In this document: piece by piece, positions 39,881 to 49,148 of the stretch
Layout: each line of letters begins with the position of its first letter
How positions within the stretch are numbered: the first letter of the stretch is position 1
Assembly: GCA_016861025.1 (NCBI GenBank)
Contig: BOKO01000026.1
Location: forward strand, 25,997-89,996
Source: Chloroflexota bacterium
Lineage (GTDB): Bacteria > Chloroflexota > Anaerolineae > Caldilineales > Caldilineaceae
DNA length: 64,000 nt
Direction: 5' to 3'
Notes under the pieces: model-generated
The model's database searches: none
The model's input: the letters and a program-made list of their open reading frames with translations, nothing else
Told to the model about the DNA's origin: nothing
Program-made: the position numbers and the translations under genes

Positions 39881-40158
39881 GCTTCATCCTCTTCCGGGGT
39901 GTCCCATTCACGCGCCAGCACTGGTTCAGATGCATACATCGTTGCCCGGCTTTCGGCGAGCGCCTTGCGCCTGCTGCGTTCAGCGCGTAACCGGTTCAGC
40001 TCTGTCGCGATTGCCAGATAATCCTCGTAGGCGACGATGGCGGCAACGGGCTGGTTGTAACGAGTGATGACAACATCGATATTGTTCACCAGCACGGTGT
40101 CCAACATCTCGCGCCAGTGATTGCGCGCCTGGTTGCTGTCCAGCGTTTTCACGTCCAT
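39865..40158 (-). CDS. Phd/YefM-family antitoxin
   Basis: The 97-residue protein starts at ATG 40158, with GAGAGGAGA upstream. The N-terminal Phd DNA-binding fold reads NQARNHWREMLDTVLVNN then VVITRYNQPVAAIVAYEDY. The acidic C-terminal tail (REWDTPEEDEAWANL) should wrap the toxin. It pairs with the MazF-like toxin rather than a Doc, a common mixed arrangement. The perfect palindrome 17 bases upstream is its likely operator. Confidence 0.9.
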   Translation of the reverse strand: MDVKTLDSNQARNHWREMLDTVLVNNIDVVITRYNQPVAAIVAYEDYLAIATELNRLRAERSRRKALAESRATMYASEPVLAREWDTPEEDEAWANL

Positions 40159-40174
40159 GTGCGATCTCCTCTCA

Positions 40175-40201
40175 AAATGTTGTTCAACTTGAACAACATT
40201 T
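40175..40201. promoter_or_regulatory. Perfect 27-bp palindromic operator of the Phd/MazF module
   Basis: AAATGTTGTTCAA, one central C, then its exact reverse complement TTGAACAACATTT. It lies immediately upstream of the antitoxin ribosome-binding site, the usual place for Phd-family autorepression. Confidence 0.8.
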
Positions 40202-40237
40202 ATGATAGAGGAAGGCGCCGTCGCTGTCAACCATTGC

Positions 40238-40275
40238 TCAATCCTCCAGTCTCCAATACACTCAACAATCTCCCT
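40238..40275. repeat. CAATCTC-type heptad repeats between toxin-antitoxin modules
   Basis: Units CAATCCTCCAGTCTCCAATA and CAACAATCTCCC, degenerate members of the heptad family, lie in the gap between the two divergent toxin-antitoxin operons. Confidence 0.5.
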
Positions 40276-40306
40276 GTTCTCAAATGACTTAGCCGTGCCT
40301 GCGTTG

Positions 40307-40315
40307 TGATATACT
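40307..40315 (+). promoter_or_regulatory. Extended -10 box for hicBA
   Basis: TGA followed by TATACT, about 41 bases before the HicB start. No clear -35. Confidence 0.4.
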
Positions 40316-40356
40316 ACGCCTGCGTTTGGTTTGAGCTATTTACGAGGAGATTGACC

Positions 40357-40563
40357 ATGCGTCAGGTGCTATTGTATCCCGGAGAAGATGGTTACTGGGT
40401 GGCGGAGTGTCCCAGTCTGCCTGGCTGTATCAGTCAGGGTGCAACCCGCGAGGAGGCAATCAAGAATATCCGCGAGGCGATTGATCTCTATATCGAAGCA
40501 TTGGTGGAGGATGAGTTGCCCGTACCTGACGAGCATTTCGAGGCGTTGCTCGTTGCGGTATGA
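40357..40563 (+). CDS. hicB: HicB-family antitoxin
   Basis: The 68-residue protein starts at ATG 40357 (ACGAGGAGA upstream) and has the partial RNase-H-like HicB fold: LLYPGEDGYWVAECPSLPGC, then SQGATREEAIKNIREAIDLY. It lacks a separate DNA-binding C-terminus. The hicA start overlaps its stop (ATGA), with the antitoxin first in the pair. Confidence 0.9.
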   Translation: MRQVLLYPGEDGYWVAECPSLPGCISQGATREEAIKNIREAIDLYIEALVEDELPVPDEHFEALLVAV

Positions 40564-40772
40564 GCAAGCTGCCCCAATTATCCGGTCGCGAATGCGTCTC
40601 CGTATTGGAGCGATATGGCTTTCGCATCGTCCGACAACGTGGCAGCCATATCGTCATGCGCCGAGACCAGCCATTTGCGCAGGTTGTTGTCCCAGATCAT
40701 AAAGAAATCGACTGAGGCACGCTACGCGCGATTGTTCGACAAGCAGGGCTTCAACCCGAAGATTTTGCCTAG
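40560..40772 (+). pseudogene. hicA: HicA-type toxin interrupted by an in-frame TGA
   Basis: HicA toxins are small double-stranded-RNA-binding-fold mRNA interferases. ATG 40560 overlaps the hicB stop. The frame gives LSGRECVSVLERYGF, the catalytic-His motif RQRGSHIVMRR and FAQVVVPDHKEID, then TGA at 40713-40715. After it the same frame continues exactly as the family does (GTLRAIVRQAGLQPEDFA) to TAG at 40770. One C-to-T change (CGA to TGA) explains the stop. The truncated 51-residue product keeps the active-site His but loses the last helix and is probably inactive. Readthrough or a sequencing error are alternatives. Confidence 0.85.
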
Positions 40773-40786
40773 ACCCTGGATTGTCG

Positions 40787-40814
40787 ATTCTCCTAATCTC
40801 CAATCTCCCAATCT

Positions 40815-40824
<10 letters not shown>
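40787..40824. repeat. CAATCTC-type heptad repeats
   Basis: TCTCCTAATCTCCAATCTCC followed by CAATCTCTACTCTCC. It lies between hicA and the convergent pgl and overlaps the last codons of pgl. Confidence 0.7.
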
Positions 40825-41552
<728 letters not shown>

Positions 41553-41554
41553 GG

Positions 41555-43107
<1,553 letters not shown>

Positions 43108-43111
<4 letters not shown>

Positions 43112-43590
43112 GAGGATCGCTTTCTACGTATTCCATAAGCTTCCATCGTCAGCGGCCAGAAAAGCCAGACGAGGCCAAAGAGTGGTTGAAAAAGGGGGAA
43201 GTAACCGTAGTCTTCGCCAAAATGACGCCAGACCGTGCGCCCGATCAGGTCAGGCTCGATGAAACTCCATGTTCCGACGACGAGGGTCATGAAGCTCTCG
43301 ACGCCAAGCGCAACGACTGAAAGCCACCATGTCCAGCGTCGACGATAGGCAAAGCCAATGGTGGCCGTCAGATAACAGAGCGCGGCAAACGCGCTCAGGT
43401 AGACCGCCAGATAGTTCTCGATGTCGGAGCGAAAAAACAGTTGAAAGATGGCGCGTGCGCCGGTGGAGATCGCCAGGATCGGATAAGAGACCGCCAATAC
43501 GTAGCCGGCTGGGCTGACGACGTTTGCCCATAGCGCCTCACTTTTGCTGGCGTACTGGATTTCGACCGGCGGACCTGACTTGCTGCTCAT
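43108..43590 (-). CDS. Small four-helix membrane protein upstream of zwf
   Basis: The 160-residue protein starts at ATG 43590 (GTG 43596 is also possible). Four hydrophobic segments are seen at about 27-46, 61-83, 89-108 and 130-147. Its last is WLFWPLTMEAYG. The stop overlaps zwf by 4 bp (ATGA), so it is coupled to the pentose phosphate operon. No family recognised and no function suggested by residues. Confidence 0.75.
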
Positions 43591-43671
43591 ACTCACTTTC
43601 TCACAAAAAAATCAAAATTATCTTCAAAAAGCTCTGAAGCATCCTGAAAGATTGCATTTGTAAAGGGGCTA

Positions 43672-43718
43672 CTGTAAGCCTGATGATCTTACAGCGAGAC
43701 CGACAAGACTTCTGTAAG
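43672..43718. promoter_or_regulatory. Three CTGTAAG heptamers in the zwf-operon upstream region
   Basis: CTGTAAG (43672-43678) and its inverted partner CTTACAG (43688-43694) are 9 bases apart, and a further direct CTGTAAG lies at 43712-43718. Together they suggest a cooperative regulator site in front of the membrane protein / zwf / pgl operon. Confidence 0.45.
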
Positions 43719-43733
43719 GCGAAACTCGCTGCA

Positions 43734-44354
43734 TCAACAATCCGCCAGGAAGCGCTCGATCTCGGCGCGCAGCTCCGCGTAGGTGCGCGCCACCGCAAAA
43801 TGCGGAAACTCGCGAACCACATTCTCTGGCGGGCGAAAAAGAATGCCGCAATCCGCTGCGCCGAGCATCGTCGTGTCGTTGTACGAGTCGCCGACTGCAG
43901 CGGTGCGAAAGCCAAGCGCGCCAAACGCCTCGACTGCCTTGCGCTTGCCATCGCGCACGCGCAGCCGGTAACCCGCCATCATGCCGCGATCGTCAATTTC
44001 GAGGGTGTGTGCAAAGACCGTGGGCCAGCCGAGTTTGGGCAAAAATGGCGCTACAAACTCATAGAAACTGTCGGTGATGATCACCATCTGCGCGCGCTGC
44101 CGCATCCACGCCAGAAACTCGACCGCGCCCGGCAGCGCATCCATGCTCGCAATCACCTGCTGGATGTCCGCCAGCGTCAACCCGTTCCGCTCCAGGATCG
44201 CCATGCGCCCGTGCATCAACTTGTCATAATCAGGTTCGTCGCGCGTGGTGCGGCGCAGTTCGGGCAGCCCGGTGCGCTCAGCTACGGCAATCCAGATTTC
44301 GGGCAGGAAGACGCCTTCGAGATCAAAGGCGACGATGGGTGGCGGCAGTGACAT
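43734..44354 (-). CDS. thrH: ThrH-like HAD phosphatase (phosphoserine/homoserine)
   Basis: ThrH is a HAD enzyme able to dephosphorylate phosphoserine and transfer the phosphate to homoserine. The 206-residue protein has nucleophile Asp11 in AFDLEGVFLPEIWIAVAE, TTRDEPDYDKLM, IITDSFYEF, and DGKRKAVEAF followed by VGDSYNDTTMLG. These closely match Pseudomonas ThrH motif by motif. No Thr or Ser biosynthesis genes are adjacent. It ends 137 bases before the zwf-operon leader. Confidence 0.88.
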   Translation of the reverse strand: MSLPPPIVAFDLEGVFLPEIWIAVAERTGLPELRRTTRDEPDYDKLMHGRMAILERNGLTLADIQQVIASMDALPGAVEFLAWMRQRAQMVIITDSFYEFVAPFLPKLGWPTVFAHTLEIDDRGMMAGYRLRVRDGKRKAVEAFGALGFRTAAVGDSYNDTTMLGAADCGILFRPPENVVREFPHFAVARTYAELRAEIERFLADC

Positions 44355-44369
44355 GAAAGTGCGCTCCGT

Positions 44370-45149
<780 letters not shown>

Positions 45150-45167
45150 TTGCTTCTCCCAATCGGT

Positions 45168-45245
45168 TGATCATCCGCAGGTTGCGCAGATTTCGCAGAA
45201 AATTATGGAATCTTCCTCTGCGAAATCTGCGCAATCTGCGGATCA
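45168..45245. repeat. Long palindromic intergenic repeat, copy with GCGCAGATTT core
   Basis: Arms at 45168-45199 and 45217-45245 pair over nearly 30 bp (CAGATTTCGCAGA with TCTGCGAAATCTG and so on), with a small bulge. It is related in style to 26009 and 46151 but with a different unit. Confidence 0.75.
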
Positions 45246-45257
45246 GTTTAATCCGCG

Positions 45258-46136
45258 CTATCCACGTTCCATTTCGTCGTTGAATACAGACTGTCGCACT
45301 TCGTCATAGGCGACGTGGTCGGCCAGGATGAAATCGAGCCAGCGCGCGGCCAACACGACCGGCGCTTCGATCATCGGGCTGTGGCCGACGCCACGCAGCA
45401 CTTCCATGTTGTTGGCGCCGGGAATCGCGATCAGCGTGCGCGTTGTGGCGCTGCGGTCGACGATCTCGTCGCGTTCACCCCACACCAGCAGGGTGGGGAG
45501 GGTCAACCGTCGTGCGTCGCCGAAGCGATTCCACTGCGCCAGGCTGCGCGTGATCTCGGTGAAAGCAGCCGGCGCCATTTGGCTGGCGTCGTCGACCAGC
45601 GTCTCGAAAAAGCGCAGCATCTCTGGGTGGTCGCCGTCAATAGGCGCGCCGGGCATGAGCAGCCGCAACGCCTCGCGCAATAGCCCGCGCTCCTCCTTCA
45701 TCTGCTCGAGCAAGAGATAGCCGTCGAGCGGCGTGAAGACGCCTTCGACCGGCACAGTGTCGACCAAAGTCAACGTCTCGACGCGCTGCGGTTGGTTGAG
45801 CACGTACTCGATGGCGATGGCGCCGCTGCTGGAGTGCGCCATCAGATGAAAGCCGTCCCAACCAAGTGCATCGACCAGCGCAGCCAGATCGACGGCAAGC
45901 TCCTCGATTGAGTAGCCGCAGTCGGGCTTGTCGCTCCCGCCGCAGCCGCGCAGATCGGGCGCAATGGCGTACACTTCTTCGGGCAGCGCGCCGAAAAAGC
46001 GCGTCCACCAACGGCTCGTGCCATAGCTGCCGTGCAACAGCAGCAGCGGAATTCCGTCATCGGCGCCGCTGCTGCGACAGAAAAAGCGCAGACGCGGCGT
46101 TTCTATATAGAACTCAGCAGTCGGTCGTTCGCTCAT
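45258..46136 (-). CDS. Alpha/beta hydrolase
   Basis: The 292-residue protein has an oxyanion-hole LLLLHGSYGTSRWW, the nucleophile elbow MAHSSSG (Ser in the usual GHSxG position, first Gly replaced by Ala), a late acid LLVWGERDEIV and a catalytic His in GVGHSPMIEAP. It fits small-molecule esterases or hydrolases of the epoxide hydrolase / proline iminopeptidase type; substrate unknown. It is flanked by palindromic repeats on both sides, so it is probably its own unit. Confidence 0.9.
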   Translation of the reverse strand: MSERPTAEFYIETPRLRFFCRSSGADDGIPLLLLHGSYGTSRWWTRFFGALPEEVYAIAPDLRGCGGSDKPDCGYSIEELAVDLAALVDALGWDGFHLMAHSSSGAIAIEYVLNQPQRVETLTLVDTVPVEGVFTPLDGYLLLEQMKEERGLLREALRLLMPGAPIDGDHPEMLRFFETLVDDASQMAPAAFTEITRSLAQWNRFGDARRLTLPTLLVWGERDEIVDRSATTRTLIAIPGANNMEVLRGVGHSPMIEAPVVLAARWLDFILADHVAYDEVRQSVFNDEMERG

Positions 46137-46150
46137 TGTGTGATCAATGG

Positions 46151-46213
46151 AACGCGGATTGGGCGGATGTTCACGGATGGTTTTTGATCCGCGCTGATCC
46201 GCTCAATCCGCGT
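46151..46213. repeat. Palindromic intergenic repeat (GCGGAT family)
   Basis: AACGCGGATTGGGCGGAT (46151-46168) pairs with ATCCGCTCAATCCGCGT (46197-46213) with one mismatch. Confidence 0.75.
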
Positions 46214-46223
46214 AATCAGCGTG

Positions 46224-46628
46224 CTATTGACTTCTCCGATTCTGCTCCGCCTCGTCGGGCAGGAAGAGCAGCAGCAGCGCCGCCGCCGCAGCAGCCTGGG
46301 CTGGCCCCTCGACGCGCCCGACCTCCTCCTCACCCAGGATCAGCCCACCGCGATTGACAACGCCATCGGGATCGACCCAACCAAGTTCGCCGCCCTCGAA
46401 CAGCCCGTGGCTGCGCACAGCGCCGTCGGCAGTGAACGCACCCAGCTCGCGCTCGTCGTGCGCCGTCTTGCGAAAAACGCGGCCATCCGCCGTCACCCGC
46501 CCAACCGGGATGCCCTCGTCCCATCGCAGCCGGCAGATGCGCCCTTCGCCGTCGATGTATCCAAGCGCATATTCGGCGCCGCTTTCGGTGCGCTTGTAGA
46601 TCATCGTACGTGTTGATGAATCGTTCAT
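46224..46628 (-). CDS. Small beta-repeat protein of unknown function
   Basis: The 134-residue protein starts at ATG 46628, overlapping the IMPase-family stop by 4 bp. It contains about five short repeats of the form GxV..DGxV (GRVTADGRV, GAFTADGAV, GWVDPDGVV, GRVEG). This pattern suggests a stack of beta-strands, and it ends in an Ala/Leu-rich stretch (AAAAALLLLFLPDEAEQ). The frame extends further upstream but only as a shadow of the neighbouring gene. No known family recognised with certainty. Confidence 0.7.
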   Translation of the reverse strand: MNDSSTRTMIYKRTESGAEYALGYIDGEGRICRLRWDEGIPVGRVTADGRVFRKTAHDERELGAFTADGAVRSHGLFEGGELGWVDPDGVVNRGGLILGEEEVGRVEGPAQAAAAAALLLLFLPDEAEQNRRSQ

Positions 46629-47419
46629 GACGCGCTCTTGATGGTGACGCCCTTGATGAATTCGCGCAGGATCGCCTGATTGGCGGCTGCAATCACCGGC
46701 GTCGCCGCCGCAACATATTCTTTGCTGATTGCGGCAAGCGGAAAGACTGGCTCCTGCCGCCAGGTCGTAATCACAGCGCCCGCCTCGATCAGGATCAGCC
46801 AGGCGGCGGCGAGATCCCACACCTTGGGCGTCGCTTCGACCCCGATCAACGCTGTGCCATCGGCGACTTTGCAGAGGTGATAGGCGGCGCTGCCACAGAC
46901 GCGACTTTTGAGCGGCGTGCGCATCTGCATTCGCTGATCGGTGCGTGTGCACTTCATCAGCAATTGCTGATCGTCGGTGTGCTCGCCATCATAGCTCTGG
47001 ATGCGTACGCCGCTGCGCCAGGCGCCGCCGCCCGCCGTCGCCGAGAAGCGCTCCTGCGTCAGCGGAAAATCGACCACGCCGACCACCGGCAAGCCGTCGT
47101 GCAGCAGGGCGATGCTGACGCCCCAGATCGGCAGCCCGCGTGCAAAGTTGGTCGTGCCGTCGATCGGATCGATCACCCAGGTGAACTCGGTGCCGGCGTC
47201 GTAAGCGGTGATTTGCTCCTCGCTGAGCACGCGGTGGTGAGGAAAGGCGGCGCTCAAACGCTGGGAGATCATGCGGTCGATCGCCACGTCGGTTGCCGTC
47301 ACCAGTGTGCCGTCGCGTTTGCGTTGCGCCGGATGCAGCCGAAATTGGGAAACGGCAAAGTCGCTGCACTCGGCAGCCAACGACACGGCGAAATCGAGAT
47401 AGGCGAGCCATTCCACCAT
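46625..47419 (-). CDS. Inositol-monophosphatase-family phosphatase
   Basis: The protein is 264 residues. The start is put at ATG 47419 (VEWLAYLDFAV), which fits the family's N-terminus; ATG 47440 is also in frame. The Mg-dependent phosphatase motifs are present: LSEEQI, WVIDPIDGTTNF, and a C-terminal WDLAAAWLILIEAGA in which the usual WDxAAG has Ala for Gly. It could act on inositol phosphates, PAP or fructose bisphosphate. A TATAAT ends 7 bases before the ATG and there is no ribosome site, so the mRNA may be leaderless. Confidence 0.88.
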   Translation of the reverse strand: MVEWLAYLDFAVSLAAECSDFAVSQFRLHPAQRKRDGTLVTATDVAIDRMISQRLSAAFPHHRVLSEEQITAYDAGTEFTWVIDPIDGTTNFARGLPIWGVSIALLHDGLPVVGVVDFPLTQERFSATAGGGAWRSGVRIQSYDGEHTDDQQLLMKCTRTDQRMQMRTPLKSRVCGSAAYHLCKVADGTALIGVEATPKVWDLAAAWLILIEAGAVITTWRQEPVFPLAAISKEYVAAATPVIAAANQAILREFIKGVTIKSAS

Positions 47420-47426
47420 ATCGACA

Positions 47427-47432
47427 ATTATA
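47427..47432 (-). promoter_or_regulatory. -10 box implying a leaderless transcript
   Basis: Perfect TATAAT on the minus strand, 7 bases before the phosphatase ATG. No clear -35 and no Shine-Dalgarno. Confidence 0.35.
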
Positions 47433-47528
47433 CCCGGCATGAGATTGTGCGGGAAACGCGCATCGGTGGTGCAACCCAATAGAAATTCACTGTGCTCTGC
47501 TTCAAAAATATCTTAATAAACCATTCTC

Positions 47529-48479
47529 TCAATACAAATCGTCGGTAAGACCCGCTTCCAATTCATCGAGGATATAGTGCCGTGCGGTTGTTTCCAGTCG
47601 CTTGTGACCGAGCGCCTTCTGGGCATGGCGCAAATTGGTGCGCGCCAGTTGCGTCCCGACAAAGCGGCGAAAATCGTGTGGTTTGACGGCGTCCAGCCCC
47701 GCTGCGTTCGCATATTTCCGCACCACGCGCCAGATCGCCACAGCGGACATCGGGCGCGCCGAGACGCGTTCGCCGCGGCCATCGAACGCCGTGAAGATAT
47801 ATTCGCTCTCGACCGGGCGTTCAGCCAGCCATGCGTGGATGTGACTGTGCGCCTCACGGCTCAACGGCGCCTCGCGGAATTCGATGTCATTTTTGCCGCG
47901 CACCAGCATGATGTAGCCGCTGCCCTTAGCGCGAATATGCTGGCGCTTCAACGTCGCCGCTTCGCTTACGCGCAGACCGCTGCTCGCCAGCGTCGCCAAT
48001 AGAGCGGCGTCGCGCAGCCCGATCAGCCGTTCGGCGACGGGCGCGTCGCACATGGTTCGCATAGCAACAGGCTCGATACGAACGCGCGCATTGCTTTTGA
48101 TGCGCTCCTTGAGCGCCGCCGCCTTAACGCCGGAGATGGCGTCAAACGCCGCCGCAACCTCGTGCGTGACATAGCCCTGGACTGCGGCTTCGCGCATCAG
48201 CCGTTTGACTGCGCTCAACATGCGATTGATGGTGTTTGGACTCATGTCGGTCTCCTGCGCCAGGTGTGTGCGCCAGCGCGCCAGGGTGGCTGCGTCAAGC
48301 AGGGCGGTGACGCTGCCGGCAAATGCGGCATAGGCGGCAAAGTCGCGCTGATACATGGCGATGCTGGAAGGCGCCAGTTGGCCCGCCAGCAAAGAGGCGT
48401 CGAAGGGCGACGACACAGCCAACGATGTTCCAGGCGAGGCAGTCTTATTTGAGTCTGATTTGTGGACAATGGCAGTCAT
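47529..48479 (-). CDS. Tyrosine recombinase / integrase (XerC/D-like)
   Basis: The protein is 316 residues. The start is ATG 48479 (GGAGAA upstream). The N-terminal SAM-like core-binding domain is at about 35-115, and the catalytic domain carries Arg170 (SSGLRVSEA), Lys196 (RGKND), His268 and Arg271 (HDFR), His292 (LGHKRLETT) and nucleophile Tyr302 (ARHY), so all six residues are present. It strand-exchanges DNA at specific sites. No tRNA, attachment repeats or phage genes flank it. It could be a dif-type resolvase, an element remnant, or a DNA inversion enzyme. Strong AT-rich promoter upstream. Confidence 0.93.
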   Translation of the reverse strand: MTAIVHKSDSNKTASPGTSLAVSSPFDASLLAGQLAPSSIAMYQRDFAAYAAFAGSVTALLDAATLARWRTHLAQETDMSPNTINRMLSAVKRLMREAAVQGYVTHEVAAAFDAISGVKAAALKERIKSNARVRIEPVAMRTMCDAPVAERLIGLRDAALLATLASSGLRVSEAATLKRQHIRAKGSGYIMLVRGKNDIEFREAPLSREAHSHIHAWLAERPVESEYIFTAFDGRGERVSARPMSAVAIWRVVRKYANAAGLDAVKPHDFRRFVGTQLARTNLRHAQKALGHKRLETTARHYILDELEAGLTDDLY

Positions 48480-48507
48480 ATTCTTCTCCAAATTTTTAAT
48501 TAAGCTA

Positions 48508-48536
48508 ATTAAAACACAACTACATCTGATTGTCAA
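48508..48536 (-). promoter_or_regulatory. Sigma-70 promoter of the recombinase gene with overlapping dyad
   Basis: On the minus strand TTGACA (48531-48536), 17-base spacer, TTTAAT (48508-48513). The dyad TTAATTA-AGC-TAATTAA (48496-48512) overlaps the -10 and could hold a repressor. Confidence 0.7.
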
Positions 48537-48896
48537 CAAGAAATCATGAAAAATATCTATGAATCATCACAGTAATGTGACATAACGTATGGTTGAAATA
48601 GGGTGGAAAGCAGACGCATTCACTTGTTCACTCGCGTCCTGAGCCGGCGCCTGCGCAGAGCGTCAGGTTTGCGCAGGATTTGGTCTGAATTGCGACCGCT
48701 CGATGTCCAACCCTCGATAAGCGTTGTGGCTATGATGAAAGACGGGTTCAAGCAAATCCACGACGGCTTGCACCAACGGGTGGACCTGAACTGCTGGCTA
48801 TGCGAATATAGTGGGATCGCAGTGTTTGCTCAATAAAAGAGTCATTTAATTACGCTATTGGCGCCAGTAAAAAACGATAACCGATTGAGGCTGTCC
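48537..48896. other. Non-coding or undetermined region
   Basis: These 360 bases between the recombinase promoter and the next small frame are AT-richer than the rest at the left. A 77-codon frame (48603-48836) shows no recognisable motif or ribosome site and is not annotated. No repeat or RNA gene found. Confidence 0.5.
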
Positions 48897-49121
48897 ATGT
48901 TCCGTTTGAAGCGCTACAACACCGAATCGAACCAACTTCTTCACACGGCGGGCGCTCCTTTGGCTGCACCACAACGGTGGTCCTCTGCACCGGCGTCGAA
49001 CGCACCTGACTACGCCTGGGAGTTTGGCTGGTCATTCACCGGCGGCGACTGGCTGCGGCGCAGCGAACCGGAGCCAATGCAGGCTTCATCGCTTGACAAG
49101 GCGCTGGCGTTGTCGGGCTAA
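48897..49121 (+). CDS. Possible small protein upstream of recQ
   Basis: The 74-codon frame starts at ATG 48897 with TTGAGG about 6 bases upstream. It has an aromatic centre (YAWEFGWSFTGGDWL) and no membrane segment. It ends 27 bases before recQ. Nothing is recognised; the evidence is only position, start site and composition. Confidence 0.35.
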   Translation: MFRLKRYNTESNQLLHTAGAPLAAPQRWSSAPASNAPDYAWEFGWSFTGGDWLRRSEPEPMQASSLDKALALSG

Positions 49122-49148
49122 ATTGCATCGCTGTCGTATAATGCAGCG

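Noticed and set aside
40713..40715. TGA as a recoded sense codon or selenocysteine in hicA
   Set aside because: The family has Arg at this position, one transition explains the stop, and TGA is used as a normal stop elsewhere in the window.
48603..48836. 77-codon frame after the recombinase promoter
   Set aside because: No ribosome site and no motif; not annotated.
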